From JAVXGM01 sp036657395 (GTDB lineage Bacteria; Bacillota; Clostridia; Peptostreptococcales; Anaerovoracaceae), in assembly GCA_036657395.1 (NCBI GenBank), contig JAVXGM010000007.1:1-64000 (forward strand): a stretch of 64,000 nt of DNA, written 5' to 3'. The position numbers were made by a program, and so were the translations under genes. Of this stretch, positions 15,328 through 23,806 are shown piece by piece. The stretch's first letter is position 1; every line of letters begins with the position of its first letter. The notes under the pieces were generated by a model. The model did not search any database. It worked only from the letters and a program-made list of their open reading frames with translations, and was not told the DNA's origin.

Positions 15328-17046
15328 TTACCTGAAAAAATATCTTTGTCCTAAGCAAACTTCTGAAACTGGATCGCATGTAATATGTTTCCCGTCTATG
15401 AATACCTTGTATGTTTCTGGATCAATTGTAATGTTTGGACAAAAGTTGTTTCTCACCATATCCTTTTTCCCTAACTTTCTTGTGTTTTTAATGGGAGCAA
15501 ATTTTTCTGCTGAATTTGGTATTTTTTCTCCAAGGCCGTTTTCAATAGCTCCTTTTGTTACAAATATCTTGTTGTATTTATTGTTACAATTCCCTAAGGT
15601 AGCATATTGAGGTCTATAAATCATAGGCTCACTTACTTCAATAGATGCATTCACATCTCCTGATGGTGAATAAACAATTACTCCACTTTTAAATACCATA
15701 TTTGGTTTTGCTCCAAAGAATGTTGGATCCCAAATTACAATGTCTGCTAATTTTCCTACCTCTATAGAACCAACATATTCACTAATTCCAAAAGTGATAG
15801 CTGGATTAATTGTATATTTTGCAATGTATCTAAGCACTCGCTCATTATCATTTCCTGGCTTGTCTTCAGGCAGGCTGCCTCTTTGTTTTTTCATCTTTGA
15901 TGCAAGCTGCCAAGTTCTAAGTACAGACTCGCCAACTCTTCCCATTCCTTGTGAATCTGATCCTAGCATTGAAATGGCTCCCATGTCGTGGAGAACATCT
16001 TCTGCTGCAATAGTCTCCCCTCTAATTCTAGAATCTGCAAATGCCACATCCTCTGGCACTTTAGGATTGAGATGATGGGCTGACATGATCATGTCTAAAT
16101 GTTCTGCAACTGTATTTATAGTGTACGGATTAGTCGGATTTGTAGATGAAGGCAAGATATTTTCTTCTCCACACACTCTCATAACATCAGGAGCATGACC
16201 ACCACCAGCGCCTTCTGTATGGTATGCGTGCATTGTTCTTCCCCCAATTGCATCAAGAGTACTTTCTACAAATCCACTTTCATTTAAAGTGTCTGAGTGA
16301 ATTTGTACTTGAAAATCAAATTCGTCGGCAACATCAAGGCAGCATCTTATAGCCTCTGGAGTTGCACCATAATCTTCATGTAACTTCATCCCTATAGCAC
16401 CTTCTAATGCTTGTTCTCTAATAGTCTGAGGAAGGCTAGAATTTCCACGACCTAAAAAACCTGCATTTATTGGGAGGGATTCGTGAGCTTCTATCATATT
16501 ATGTAAATGAAAAGGCCCCGGACATTCAATGCTTAAAGTCTTGGCTCCAGTTCCCCCACCAAGCATAGTGGTAATTCCATTCCCAAGAGCTTCCCATACC
16601 TGGGCTGGAGATTCAAAATGAACATGAACATCAAGACCTCCTGGAGTAACGATTGACCCTTCAACAGAAACTACTTCCGTACTGGCTCCTACGATAAGTC
16701 CAGGTGTAATATCCATAGTGTCAGGATTTCCAGCCTTTCCCACTCCGATTATCTTTCCATCTTTAATACCAATATCACCTTTTATTACACCTAGCACTGG
16801 ATCTATTATCACTGCATTTGAAATACATACATCTAAAACACCTTCTGCTGATGTCATTCCTGCAATTTGAGCCATTCCATCTCTAACACTCTTGCCACCT
16901 CCAGATAATGTTTCTTCTCCGTAAGACTTTGCTGCATAATCATGTTCTATCTCCACAATTAAGTCTGTATCTGCAAGGTGTACCTTGTCTCCTGTAGTCG
17001 GCCCATATAGATCACAATATTCTTGTCTTGTTAATTTCATAGCCAT
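15328..17046 (-). CDS. ureC: Urease alpha subunit UreC
   Basis: UreC is the catalytic dinickel subunit of urease. It has 572 residues. Nickel ligands and active-site residues are present: H141 and H143 in 'DVHVHFESP', the carbamylated lysine K221 and H223 in 'MKLHED', H250, H276, R340 and D364. The mobile-flap motif reads 'SAHHL' instead of the usual 'VCHHL', so the flap cysteine is alanine (A323) while the neighbouring histidine H324 stays. 'GSDSQGMGRV' also departs from the common 'SSDSQAMGRV'. Both are consistent with a divergent but probably active enzyme. The start overlaps the ureB stop by 1 nt, and GGGAGG lies inside the ureB end. Confidence 0.96.
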   Translation of the reverse strand: MAMKLTRQEYCDLYGPTTGDKVHLADTDLIVEIEHDYAAKSYGEETLSGGGKSVRDGMAQIAGMTSAEGVLDVCISNAVIIDPVLGVIKGDIGIKDGKIIGVGKAGNPDTMDITPGLIVGASTEVVSVEGSIVTPGGLDVHVHFESPAQVWEALGNGITTMLGGGTGAKTLSIECPGPFHLHNMIEAHESLPINAGFLGRGNSSLPQTIREQALEGAIGMKLHEDYGATPEAIRCCLDVADEFDFQVQIHSDTLNESGFVESTLDAIGGRTMHAYHTEGAGGGHAPDVMRVCGEENILPSSTNPTNPYTINTVAEHLDMIMSAHHLNPKVPEDVAFADSRIRGETIAAEDVLHDMGAISMLGSDSQGMGRVGESVLRTWQLASKMKKQRGSLPEDKPGNDNERVLRYIAKYTINPAITFGISEYVGSIEVGKLADIVIWDPTFFGAKPNMVFKSGVIVYSPSGDVNASIEVSEPMIYRPQYATLGNCNNKYNKIFVTKGAIENGLGEKIPNSAEKFAPIKNTRKLGKKDMVRNNFCPNITIDPETYKVFIDGKHITCDPVSEVCLGQRYFFR

Positions 17047-17423
17047 TACTTTCCCTCCCTTTCTTCCATTTTTTTCATTTTTTTGATTGCCTTATCTCTT
17101 ATCTTTGGTTCATCTACTAGGCCCATGGTGGCGCCCATAAACCCTATGACCTTCCTGTTTCCGCAGTAAGGAACTAGGCTTACCCTTTTGTCTTCTCCCG
17201 GTTCAAATCTAACTGCAGTTCCTGAAGGAATATCTAGCCTCATTCCAAGGGCTTTCTCCCTATCAAATTTTAATGCCAGGTTTGATTCGAAAAAATGGTA
17301 ATGAGAACATATCTGTATTGATCTATCTCCTGTGTTATTTACTACTATTTTCATTTCATCTTTTTCTTCATTTATGGTGATTTTTTCTTCCTTGAAAAGG
17401 ATTTCACCTATTTTGTATTTCAT
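17046..17423 (-). CDS. ureB: Urease beta subunit UreB
   Basis: This is a structural subunit of the urease trimer. It has 125 residues and carries 'GDRSIQICSHYHFFESN' and 'GMRLDIPSGTAVRFEPGE'. I chose the ATG at 17423, which follows GTGAGGAGAG. A GTG at 17438 overlapping the ureA stop is in frame but is itself part of the ribosome-binding site. The C-terminal 'GFMGATMG' differs from the common 'GFNGLVNG'. The N-terminus resembles normal UreB. Confidence 0.94.
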   Translation of the reverse strand: MKYKIGEILFKEEKITINEEKDEMKIVVNNTGDRSIQICSHYHFFESNLALKFDREKALGMRLDIPSGTAVRFEPGEDKRVSLVPYCGNRKVIGFMGATMGLVDEPKIRDKAIKKMKKMEEREGK

Positions 17424-17437
17424 AATTACTCTCCTCA

Positions 17438-17797
17438 CTAATAAATCACAGAAACAAGTTGGTCTATTGGTATGCCTTCTCCTCTTTTTTCCAATCTAAT
17501 TGGATCTTGAATTGAAAGGAGTTTGTTTCCATCAGGCAACATGACTTCAAGCTGAACTACAGGAACTAATGCTGGAACACCCTCCATTACATCTTCCTCT
17601 GTAAGAATCATCGAACCTATCTTCCCAAGCTCTGCTAAGGTGCTCTTTCCATCCCTAGCCCTCTCCAAAAGTTCATCACATATAATTGCCATAGCTTCAA
17701 CGTAATTTAATTTAAGACCCCGTTTCCAGCGTCTTCTTGATATTTCCGCAACATCGAAAATAATCAACCGCTCTTGTTCTTTTAATGTAAGCTTCAT
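17438..17797 (-). CDS. ureA: Urease gamma subunit UreA
   Basis: This is the smallest structural subunit of urease and the first gene of the operon. It has 119 residues, with 'GLKLNYVEAMAIICDELLERARDGKS' and 'LTEEDVMEGVPALVPVVQLEVMLPDGNKL'. Usual UreA is about 100 residues. Here a tail of roughly 19 residues follows the normal end near 'SIQDPI'. TAGGAGG precedes the ATG at 17797. The sigma-54 promoter lies 64-80 bp upstream. Confidence 0.94.
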   Translation of the reverse strand: MKLTLKEQERLIIFDVAEISRRRWKRGLKLNYVEAMAIICDELLERARDGKSTLAELGKIGSMILTEEDVMEGVPALVPVVQLEVMLPDGNKLLSIQDPIRLEKRGEGIPIDQLVSVIY

Positions 17798-17860
17798 TCA
17801 ATCCTCCTATAATCACTATTTTTAAAATATTTTTTCTTTTTTCATACTGTATATAAATAT

Positions 17861-17877
17861 AGCAAGCATTATGCCAA
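17861..17877 (-). promoter_or_regulatory. Sigma-54 (-24/-12) promoter of the urease operon
   Basis: The minus strand reads TTGGCATAATGCTTGCT, matching the RpoN consensus TGGCAC-N5-TTGCW. The invariant GG (17875-17874) and GC (17863-17862) are exactly 10 bp apart. The predicted start near 17850 gives a leader of about 53 nt before ureA. The next gene upstream encodes a sigma-54 activator. Confidence 0.82.
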
Positions 17878-17921
17878 TTAAAAAAAACCACACATTGTTG
17901 AAATACATGGGTTTTACAAAA

Positions 17922-17959
17922 ATCAAAAAAAGAGAATGTAACTCTAGAGTTACATTCTC
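17922..17959 (-). terminator. 28-bp perfect palindrome: terminator of the activator gene and possible enhancer site
   Basis: 17932-17959 is a perfect palindrome centred on CTCTAGAG. On the minus strand it is followed by TTTTTTTGATTTTT, so it can terminate the sigma-54 activator gene. Its centre lies about 95 bp upstream of the predicted sigma-54 transcription start of ureA, in the usual range for an activator-binding site. It may do both. Confidence 0.6.
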
Positions 17960-18076
17960 ATAATAATTGCGTAATTTTTCTGAAAGTTTTGTTAATTTTC
18001 AATGATTTTAAGTTAAACCTATCATTGTCTCTTCTTGATAACACTGTTACTTGCGAATTACAGTATTTGTGACTTT

Positions 18077-19462
18077 TTATAGTTTTTTATGGTTTTGAAT
18101 TTCCAAGCGCTTCATTTTTTTATAAAGAACTGGTCTTGCAATACCTAAGTACTCTGCCACCTTTGTCTTATTGTTTCCAAATCGATGTAATGCTCCCTTG
18201 ATTAAATCTCTCTCTGCCTTATTTCTTGCAGCTTCAATAAGCCCTTCTCCTTTTTCTAAGTCTTTTGTTTCTGGCTGGATTTTTTCTCCATCAATTTCTA
18301 AATCTAAATCTTCCACAGACAAAACCTGAGTATTTGAAAAGTTCATTCCTCTTTCAATAATATTGTGAAGTTCCCTCACATTTCCCGGCCAGTCATATTT
18401 TTTTAACAGATTTACAGCATCAGGCTCTAATCCTGATACAGAAAGTCCCATGGACATGTTCAGTTCCGATATTATTCCTTCTGCTATTTCTTCAATATCT
18501 TCTTTCCTCTCACGAAGAGGTGGTATTTTTATTTCAACAACATTAAGTCGATAATATAAATCCTTTCTAAACCGCCCTAGTTCAACTAGTCCTTTTAGAT
18601 TTTCATTCGTAGCCACAATTATCCTTACATCAACAGGTATGGCCGTATCTCCTCCCACCCTATCTATTTCTTTTTCCTGTAAGGCTCTTAAGATTTTTGC
18701 CTGTATACCCATGTCCATTTGATTTATCTCATCAATAAACAAAGAACCTCCATCAGCTATTTCAAACTTACCCTTTTTCCCTTCCTTGCTAGCACCTGTA
18801 AATGCACCTTTTTCATAGCCAAATAGTTCTGATTCGGCTAGGTGTTCTGGGAGAGCCGAAGAGTTGACTTTTATCATTTTATTATTTCGTCTATTGCTCA
18901 GGTTATGTATTGCGTGAGCCACCAACTCTTTTCCAGTGCCGGTTTCTCCAGATATAAGAACTGTAGAATTGCTTTTAGCTGCAACTATAATTTCTTCTTT
19001 AACTTTTGCTGAAGCTTTTGAGTTTCCGATAATATTGCTAATGGAATATTTTGTTTGTCCAAGTCCTGCTATTTCTGCTTTTAAACCTTTTAGTTCTCTA
19101 TCGAGAAATTCACTATACGCATCTGAAAATTCATACAAAAATTCAGATTGCTGTATGACATCATACTCCAGTAACCCTACTTTCTCCCCATTCTTAAACA
19201 CTGGTACTTGAACCGTTATGCCTATTCCTAGACTAGAGCTGTAAAACTCAATAACCGGCTCATCATATTCAAGTGCATCTATCATTTTTGAATTAGGAAA
19301 TGTCTCAAAAATATGTTTTCCTATTATCACATCTTTTTCTTTTTCAAAGTATCCACAGCACTGATTGTTTGCATACACTACAATTCCCTGTGTGTCGATT
19401 ACGACAACTCCAGGAATACATTCTATATATAGTTCTATATCACTTTTCGAAATTTTTTCCAT
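18077..19462 (-). CDS. Sigma-54-dependent transcriptional activator (PAS-AAA+-Fis)
   Basis: This 461-residue enhancer-binding protein uses ATP hydrolysis to open sigma-54 promoters. An N-terminal PAS-like sensor lies at about residues 8-110. The AAA+ domain has Walker A GETGTGKE (172-179), GAFTGA (219-224) for sigma-54 contact, and 'GSLFIDEI' as Walker B. A Fis-type helix-turn-helix covers about residues 425-455 ('NNKTKVAEYLGIARPVLYKKMKRL'). It has no receiver domain, so it is not a response regulator. GAAGGGAC precedes the ATG. It begins 18 nt after the cls stop and directly precedes the urease operon, the obvious candidate target. The signal sensed by the PAS domain is unknown. Confidence 0.9.
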   Translation of the reverse strand: MEKISKSDIELYIECIPGVVVIDTQGIVVYANNQCCGYFEKEKDVIIGKHIFETFPNSKMIDALEYDEPVIEFYSSSLGIGITVQVPVFKNGEKVGLLEYDVIQQSEFLYEFSDAYSEFLDRELKGLKAEIAGLGQTKYSISNIIGNSKASAKVKEEIIVAAKSNSTVLISGETGTGKELVAHAIHNLSNRRNNKMIKVNSSALPEHLAESELFGYEKGAFTGASKEGKKGKFEIADGGSLFIDEINQMDMGIQAKILRALQEKEIDRVGGDTAIPVDVRIIVATNENLKGLVELGRFRKDLYYRLNVVEIKIPPLRERKEDIEEIAEGIISELNMSMGLSVSGLEPDAVNLLKKYDWPGNVRELHNIIERGMNFSNTQVLSVEDLDLEIDGEKIQPETKDLEKGEGLIEAARNKAERDLIKGALHRFGNNKTKVAEYLGIARPVLYKKMKRLEIQNHKKL

Positions 19463-19480
19463 TGATTGTTAGTCCCTTCT

Positions 19481-21028
19481 CTACATGAGTGGCGCAATTA
19501 TTCGTAAAACTTTTCCAAGAGTTTTCTTGAATATACTATAGGATTTACAATCTTCCATTGTAATTTGCTGACATTTTTCCAGGGTATTTTGGAAGTCAAT
19601 CTCAATTTCTTTTACTACTGGGTTTTGATAGATATATGCTGCACACTCAAAGTGAAGATATAGGCTTCTAAAATCCAGATTAATAGTTCCAACCACTGCG
19701 GTATTATCATCGCTGGTAAAAACCTTGGCATGGACAAATCCAGGAGTATATTCATAAATTTTGACCCCTGCCTCAATCAATTCTTCATAATAGGTTCTAG
19801 CCAAAATATAAGCATAAAATTTATCAGGAATATGTGGCAACATGAGGATCACGTCCACGCCTTTTTTAGCAGCAAAAGCAAGAGCAATGCTCATTTCGTC
19901 ATCAATAATCAAATAAGGAGTCATAATGTGAACATATTTCTTTGCGTTATAGAGTATATCCATATACACTCGCTCTCCAACATTCTCTCCATCAAAAGGG
20001 CTATCACCATATGGAATAACATACCCAGTGCTATGAACCGGATCATATGGAGCCTGAGGTCTGTTAATATATCGCTTAAAGTTTATCGGTGATTTCTTTT
20101 TAAGATCCCACATTTGTAAAAACATTAAAGTAAAGCTATCTACTCCTTTGCCTTTAATCATTATAGCCGTGTCTTTCCAGTGACCAAATCGCTCTACCTC
20201 ATTAATATATTCATCGGCCAAATTCACCCCACCAGTAAATGCAGTGTGGCCATCTATTACTAACACTTTTCTGTGGTCTCTATTATTTTGGTAAGTAGAT
20301 AAAAATGGTATGATTGGAGCAAAAACCTTGCACTGAATGCCAAGCGCTTCCATCTTCTTTGGATAATTTCTTGGCAGTAGGCTAAGTGTGCAAGTACCAT
20401 CGTACATAAACCTAACCTCTACCCCTTCTTTCACTTTCTCTACAAGTAGGTCTAAAATGGTATCCCACATATACCCTTTTGACACAATGAAGTATTCCAT
20501 AAAAATAAATTTTCTAGCCCCTTTGATTTCTTCAATCATTCTATGGAATTTATCCTCTCCCAAAGGAAAATACTCTACTTGGCACTGGTTATAAGTAGGG
20601 TACATACCAAAGTCATGAAGATATTTTGAAATGCTTGCCACCTGGGGAGACTCTTCCTCAAGCCGTGCCAAAACTTCTTGGTCTTGAGCTAATGCGTCTT
20701 TTTCTAATTCTAGAATTTTTTCAATCCGTTTTTCAATTAATTGAGTGCCTGGTTGAAGCCTTGTAAATAAATAAAAACATACACCAAGCAAAGGAATACA
20801 AAGAATCAAAATAATCCATACCATTTTGAAACTGGAATTTTGCCGAGCATTTAAGATACTCAATATAATAAGTGCTGCTGCAACTCCAATTATGTAGTTG
20901 AATATGAAAATGTATTTATCTAACAGAGAGAATCCCCATACAAGTAGGGTAATCTGTCCAAGTAGCAATATAACTAACAATGTAGTTCTGCCAAATATAG
21001 CCTGCCATAAAGTATTGTGGATTTTCAT
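19481..21028 (-). CDS. cls: Cardiolipin synthase (phospholipase D family)
   Basis: It condenses two phosphatidylglycerol molecules to cardiolipin at the membrane. It has 515 residues with two N-terminal membrane helices and two PLD motifs, 'HRKVLVIDG' and 'HAKVFTSDD', each with a following G-G or G-T segment. I start at ATG 21028 because TTGGAGGG lies 3-4 nt upstream. The frame also opens upstream to 21079, but the added residues look non-homologous. It is followed closely by the sigma-54 activator gene, so the two may share a transcript although they are functionally unrelated. Confidence 0.9.
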   Translation of the reverse strand: MKIHNTLWQAIFGRTTLLVILLLGQITLLVWGFSLLDKYIFIFNYIIGVAAALIILSILNARQNSSFKMVWIILILCIPLLGVCFYLFTRLQPGTQLIEKRIEKILELEKDALAQDQEVLARLEEESPQVASISKYLHDFGMYPTYNQCQVEYFPLGEDKFHRMIEEIKGARKFIFMEYFIVSKGYMWDTILDLLVEKVKEGVEVRFMYDGTCTLSLLPRNYPKKMEALGIQCKVFAPIIPFLSTYQNNRDHRKVLVIDGHTAFTGGVNLADEYINEVERFGHWKDTAIMIKGKGVDSFTLMFLQMWDLKKKSPINFKRYINRPQAPYDPVHSTGYVIPYGDSPFDGENVGERVYMDILYNAKKYVHIMTPYLIIDDEMSIALAFAAKKGVDVILMLPHIPDKFYAYILARTYYEELIEAGVKIYEYTPGFVHAKVFTSDDNTAVVGTINLDFRSLYLHFECAAYIYQNPVVKEIEIDFQNTLEKCQQITMEDCKSYSIFKKTLGKVLRIIAPLM

Positions 21029-21188
21029 TTTCCCTCCAAATGTTTTACCTTTTAATTTATATGTTACCTGTTCATACAAAAAATGTCAAAGGATTTAGGA
21101 TTATTTTTCTTGCAAACCCAGTATATTTCATTAGTTTTAGTAGAAACTATACCAGAGAACAAATAGTAACTAAGAAAGGATTTAAGCG

Positions 21189-21680
21189 ATGAAGGCAACA
21201 GGAATTGTAAGAAGAATTGATGATTTAGGAAGAGTTGTTATTCCTAAGGAAATCAGAAAGGTCTTACGTATAAGAGAAGGAGACCCCTTAGAAATCTATA
21301 CTAGCCATGGAGGAGAAGTAATTTTAAAAAAATATTCCCCCATTAACGAGCTTGGCCAATTTGCTGATGAATATGCACAAACAGCAGCTCACATACTTGC
21401 CAGTACGGTGGTAATTTCTGACACAGATCAGATTGTAGCTGTATCAGGTTGTAATAAATCTGCCTTTATGGATAAAAAAGTAGATCATGAATTGGATAAA
21501 ATTATGCAAAATAAAACAAATTATCATAGTGATGAAAAGATAATTATCCCAATTTTATCTCACGGGGATGCCATTGGTTCGGTGACCATCCTTCCAAAGG
21601 AAAATCGAATCTTAACCGATACCGAACTGAAAGCTGCAGAAATCGGTGCTACATTTTTAGCAAAACAAATGGAGAATTAA
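21189..21680 (+). CDS. spoVT: Stage V sporulation regulator SpoVT (AbrB family)
   Basis: This 163-residue regulator has an AbrB swapped-hairpin DNA-binding domain, 'MKATGIVRRIDDLGRVVIPKEIRKVLRIREGDPLEIYT' (residues 1-50, quoted here only to mark it: key residues R8-R9, D12, G14-R15, P19), and a C-terminal GAF-like domain. SpoVT tunes forespore sigma-G genes and affects spore coat and germination. AAGAAAGGA lies 8-9 nt before the ATG. Bacillus SpoVT is 178 residues, so this is slightly short. It is isolated here, transcribed divergently from cls and convergently with pduL. Confidence 0.9.
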   Translation: MKATGIVRRIDDLGRVVIPKEIRKVLRIREGDPLEIYTSHGGEVILKKYSPINELGQFADEYAQTAAHILASTVVISDTDQIVAVSGCNKSAFMDKKVDHELDKIMQNKTNYHSDEKIIIPILSHGDAIGSVTILPKENRILTDTELKAAEIGATFLAKQMEN

Positions 21681-21766
21681 AAAAAGAGCCTTTTGAACCG
21701 ACCTCCAATCGTTAGATCTTTGGGTCTGACTTTTGGGGGTCGGTTCACTTTGCAGCTCTTTTTTTA
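21679..21766. terminator. Unusually long bidirectional terminator hairpin
   Basis: AAAAAAAGAGC and GCTCTTTTTTT form the outer stem. Within it GAACCGACC pairs with GGTCGGTTC, CTCCAA with TTGGGG, and GTTAGATC with GGTCTGAC around a TTTG tip. The whole 88-nt element folds as one long interrupted rod between convergent spoVT and pduL, with T-runs for both strands. Confidence 0.75.
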
Positions 21767-21770
21767 ATTC

Positions 21771-22343
21771 TTATTTAATGATTATTGCCTCTGACGCTGG
21801 ACCACAACCTGCTGCGTTGCCTTCGTCTGTATCTAAATGAATTTCTTTTTCATGTTTAATTCCAGAACGAACGAGTACATTGTCAAATACTAGTCCTCTT
21901 TCTCCGTCTAGTTTAATGCTAACAACATCCTTATCCTTAACACCCGCTTCTATTGCCTGTTCAGGGTTCAGGTGAATATGTCTAAGGGCAACCATCACAC
22001 CGTGGTCTAATTCGATTTCGCCAGCAGGGCCAATCAATTTACACCCTGGAGTTCCCTCTAATTTTCCTGATTCTCTTATTGGTGCTTTAATGCCAATGCT
22101 TCTAGCATCTGTCATAGCAAGCTCAATTTGTGTTTCAGGTCTAGCAGGGCCTAAAACTCTGATACCTTTAAGTGTAGCTTTTGGACCAACGATGTCCACT
22201 TTTTCTTCACATGCAAACTGTCCTGGCTGTACTAAGTCCTTTGTCGGTGTAAGTGTATGTCCTTTTCCGAAAAGAATTTCAATGTCTGCCTCTTTTAGAT
22301 GTAAATGCTTGTTTGATAGTCCGATTTTTACTGTGTAACTCAT
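21771..22343 (-). CDS. pduL: Phosphate propanoyltransferase / phosphotransacetylase PduL
   Basis: PduL interconverts acyl-CoA and acyl-phosphate using a two-zinc site unrelated to Pta. The 190-residue protein has both conserved histidine motifs, 'SNKHLHL' near residues 10-16 and 'VALRHIHL' near 118-125, plus the central 'LGPARPETQIELAMTDAR'. There is no N-terminal microcompartment-targeting extension and no shell protein nearby. A cytosolic role, probably acetyl-phosphate formation and ATP gain from acetyl-CoA with acetate kinase, is more likely than propanediol metabolism. It starts 16 nt after hpt. Confidence 0.88.
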   Translation of the reverse strand: MSYTVKIGLSNKHLHLKEADIEILFGKGHTLTPTKDLVQPGQFACEEKVDIVGPKATLKGIRVLGPARPETQIELAMTDARSIGIKAPIRESGKLEGTPGCKLIGPAGEIELDHGVMVALRHIHLNPEQAIEAGVKDKDVVSIKLDGERGLVFDNVLVRSGIKHEKEIHLDTDEGNAAGCGPASEAIIIK

Positions 22344-22359
22344 TTTATGTATCTCCTTC

Positions 22360-22893
22360 TTATTTTTCTTCCAAAAAACTAATATATGGAAGGTTTCTAT
22401 ATTTTTGATCGCAGTCTAGTCCGTATCCAACAATAAATTGGTCTTCTACGGTGAAGCCTACGTAATCAACATTTATCTCTGCTTTTCTGCCCTTTGGCTT
22501 GTCCAAAAGAGCACAAATACTAATGGATTTTGGTTTTCTATTCTCAAAATACTGTTTTAAATAGCTTAAAGTAATACCTGAATCAACAATATCTTCAACA
22601 ATAATCACATCTTTGCCTTCAATGTCCGAATCCAAATCTTTGATAATTCTAACTACTCCCGACGACTTGGTTGCAGCACCATAACTACTCACTGCCATAA
22701 AATCAATGGTCATATCCATATCAATACTCTTCATAATGTCCGCCATCCATAAAACTGCACCACGAAGAATCCCTACCAAAATTATATCTCGGCCTTGGTA
22801 TCTGTCTGTGATCTCTTTTCCAATTTCACCAGCTCTCTCAAGAATTTGCTCTTGAGTAATCATTATACTTCCCACAGTTTTATTGTTTTCCAT
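22360..22893 (-). CDS. hpt: Hypoxanthine phosphoribosyltransferase
   Basis: It salvages hypoxanthine and guanine to IMP and GMP using PRPP. It has 177 residues with the PRPP-binding motif 'VIIVEDIVDSGITLSYL' and 'ILVGILRGAVLWMADI'. AAGGATT precedes the ATG at 22893. An internal ATG eleven codons in could also serve as a start. It lies within a run from ysxC through a YkvA protein to pduL on the same strand. Confidence 0.92.
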   Translation of the reverse strand: MENNKTVGSIMITQEQILERAGEIGKEITDRYQGRDIILVGILRGAVLWMADIMKSIDMDMTIDFMAVSSYGAATKSSGVVRIIKDLDSDIEGKDVIIVEDIVDSGITLSYLKQYFENRKPKSISICALLDKPKGRKAEINVDYVGFTVEDQFIVGYGLDCDQKYRNLPYISFLEEK

Positions 22894-22896
22894 AAT

Positions 22897-23217
22897 CTAA
22901 TCCTTGTCTTTCTTTTTATCTACAATGATTACCTTTTTACGTGAATATTTACGTGAAAGGTCAACTTCTTTTCCTCCAACCCAGTATTTGTCTAACTCAT
23001 CTCTCAAATACCATAAAATCCACAGCCATAAGATCATATCATCTAACCAGGCAAGTGGGGGAAAAAGAATAAGGGGAATTAAGTCAATGGGCAAAACTAA
23101 ATAGGCAATGCCCACGACAATTAACGCCTTCTTTCTTTTTGGCACAGATTTATCCTTCATCATGAAACGAATTGCCTTTATTCGTTTAAAAATCATTCTA
23201 AATCCAAAAAATTGCAT
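22897..23217 (-). CDS. DUF1232 (YkvA family) membrane protein
   Basis: This 106-residue protein has the DUF1232 core 'VPKRKKALIVVGIAYLVLPIDLIPLI' followed by 'LAWLDDMILWLWILWYL', giving two hydrophobic segments and a conserved 'PIDLIP' motif. The function is unknown. The ATG directly follows the ysxC stop codon, so translation is coupled. The C-terminus is rich in Lys and Asp. Confidence 0.8.
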   Translation of the reverse strand: MQFFGFRMIFKRIKAIRFMMKDKSVPKRKKALIVVGIAYLVLPIDLIPLILFPPLAWLDDMILWLWILWYLRDELDKYWVGGKEVDLSRKYSRKKVIIVDKKKDKD

Positions 23218-23805
23218 TTAATCCTCCAAAAGCTGTCCAATTTCTTCCAACAGCTCTTCGTAACCTGTCTTCTTAGACGAAGATACAGGAATAACCTTGT
23301 CTTCTAGTGATAATTTCAAAGTTTTTCTAATTACGCTAATGCATTTTTGCATTTCATTTCTAGATACTTTATCCGCCTTTGTAGCTACTACGGTCCCATC
23401 AAGACCAAAATGTCTCAGATAATTATACATCTCTACATCCTGCTTTGATGGGGCATGTCTAATGTCCACTAGCTGAATTACACGAACAAGTCCTTGCCTT
23501 TTTTCCAAATATCGCTCTACCATATCTCCCCATCCTGCTGTAATGGATTTTGAGACTTTGGCATATCCATAACCCGGTAAGTCCACAATTCTAAAGGCAT
23601 TATTTATACGATAAAAATTGATTGTTCTTGTCTTTCCTGGACTCCCACTTACTCTAGCCAATTTTTTTCGACTAGTAAGCAAGTTAAGTAAAGAGGATTT
23701 TCCCACATTTGAGCGGCCTGCAAAGGCAATTTCCTTCACATCATCCGTAGGATATTGTTTGATTTCTACCGCAATTGTTTCTAAATCTGCCTGTTTAATA
23801 ATCAT
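23218..23805 (-). CDS. ysxC: Ribosome-biogenesis GTPase YsxC (EngB/YihA)
   Basis: An essential GTPase that assists late 50S assembly. It has 195 residues with G1 'GRSNVGKSS', G3 'DLPGYGYAK' and G4 'TKADK'. GAGGG precedes the ATG at 23805, one nt after the lon stop. The lon-ysxC order is typical of Firmicutes. Confidence 0.95.
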   Translation of the reverse strand: MIIKQADLETIAVEIKQYPTDDVKEIAFAGRSNVGKSSLLNLLTSRKKLARVSGSPGKTRTINFYRINNAFRIVDLPGYGYAKVSKSITAGWGDMVERYLEKRQGLVRVIQLVDIRHAPSKQDVEMYNYLRHFGLDGTVVATKADKVSRNEMQKCISVIRKTLKLSLEDKVIPVSSSKKTGYEELLEEIGQLLED

Positions 23806-23806
23806 G

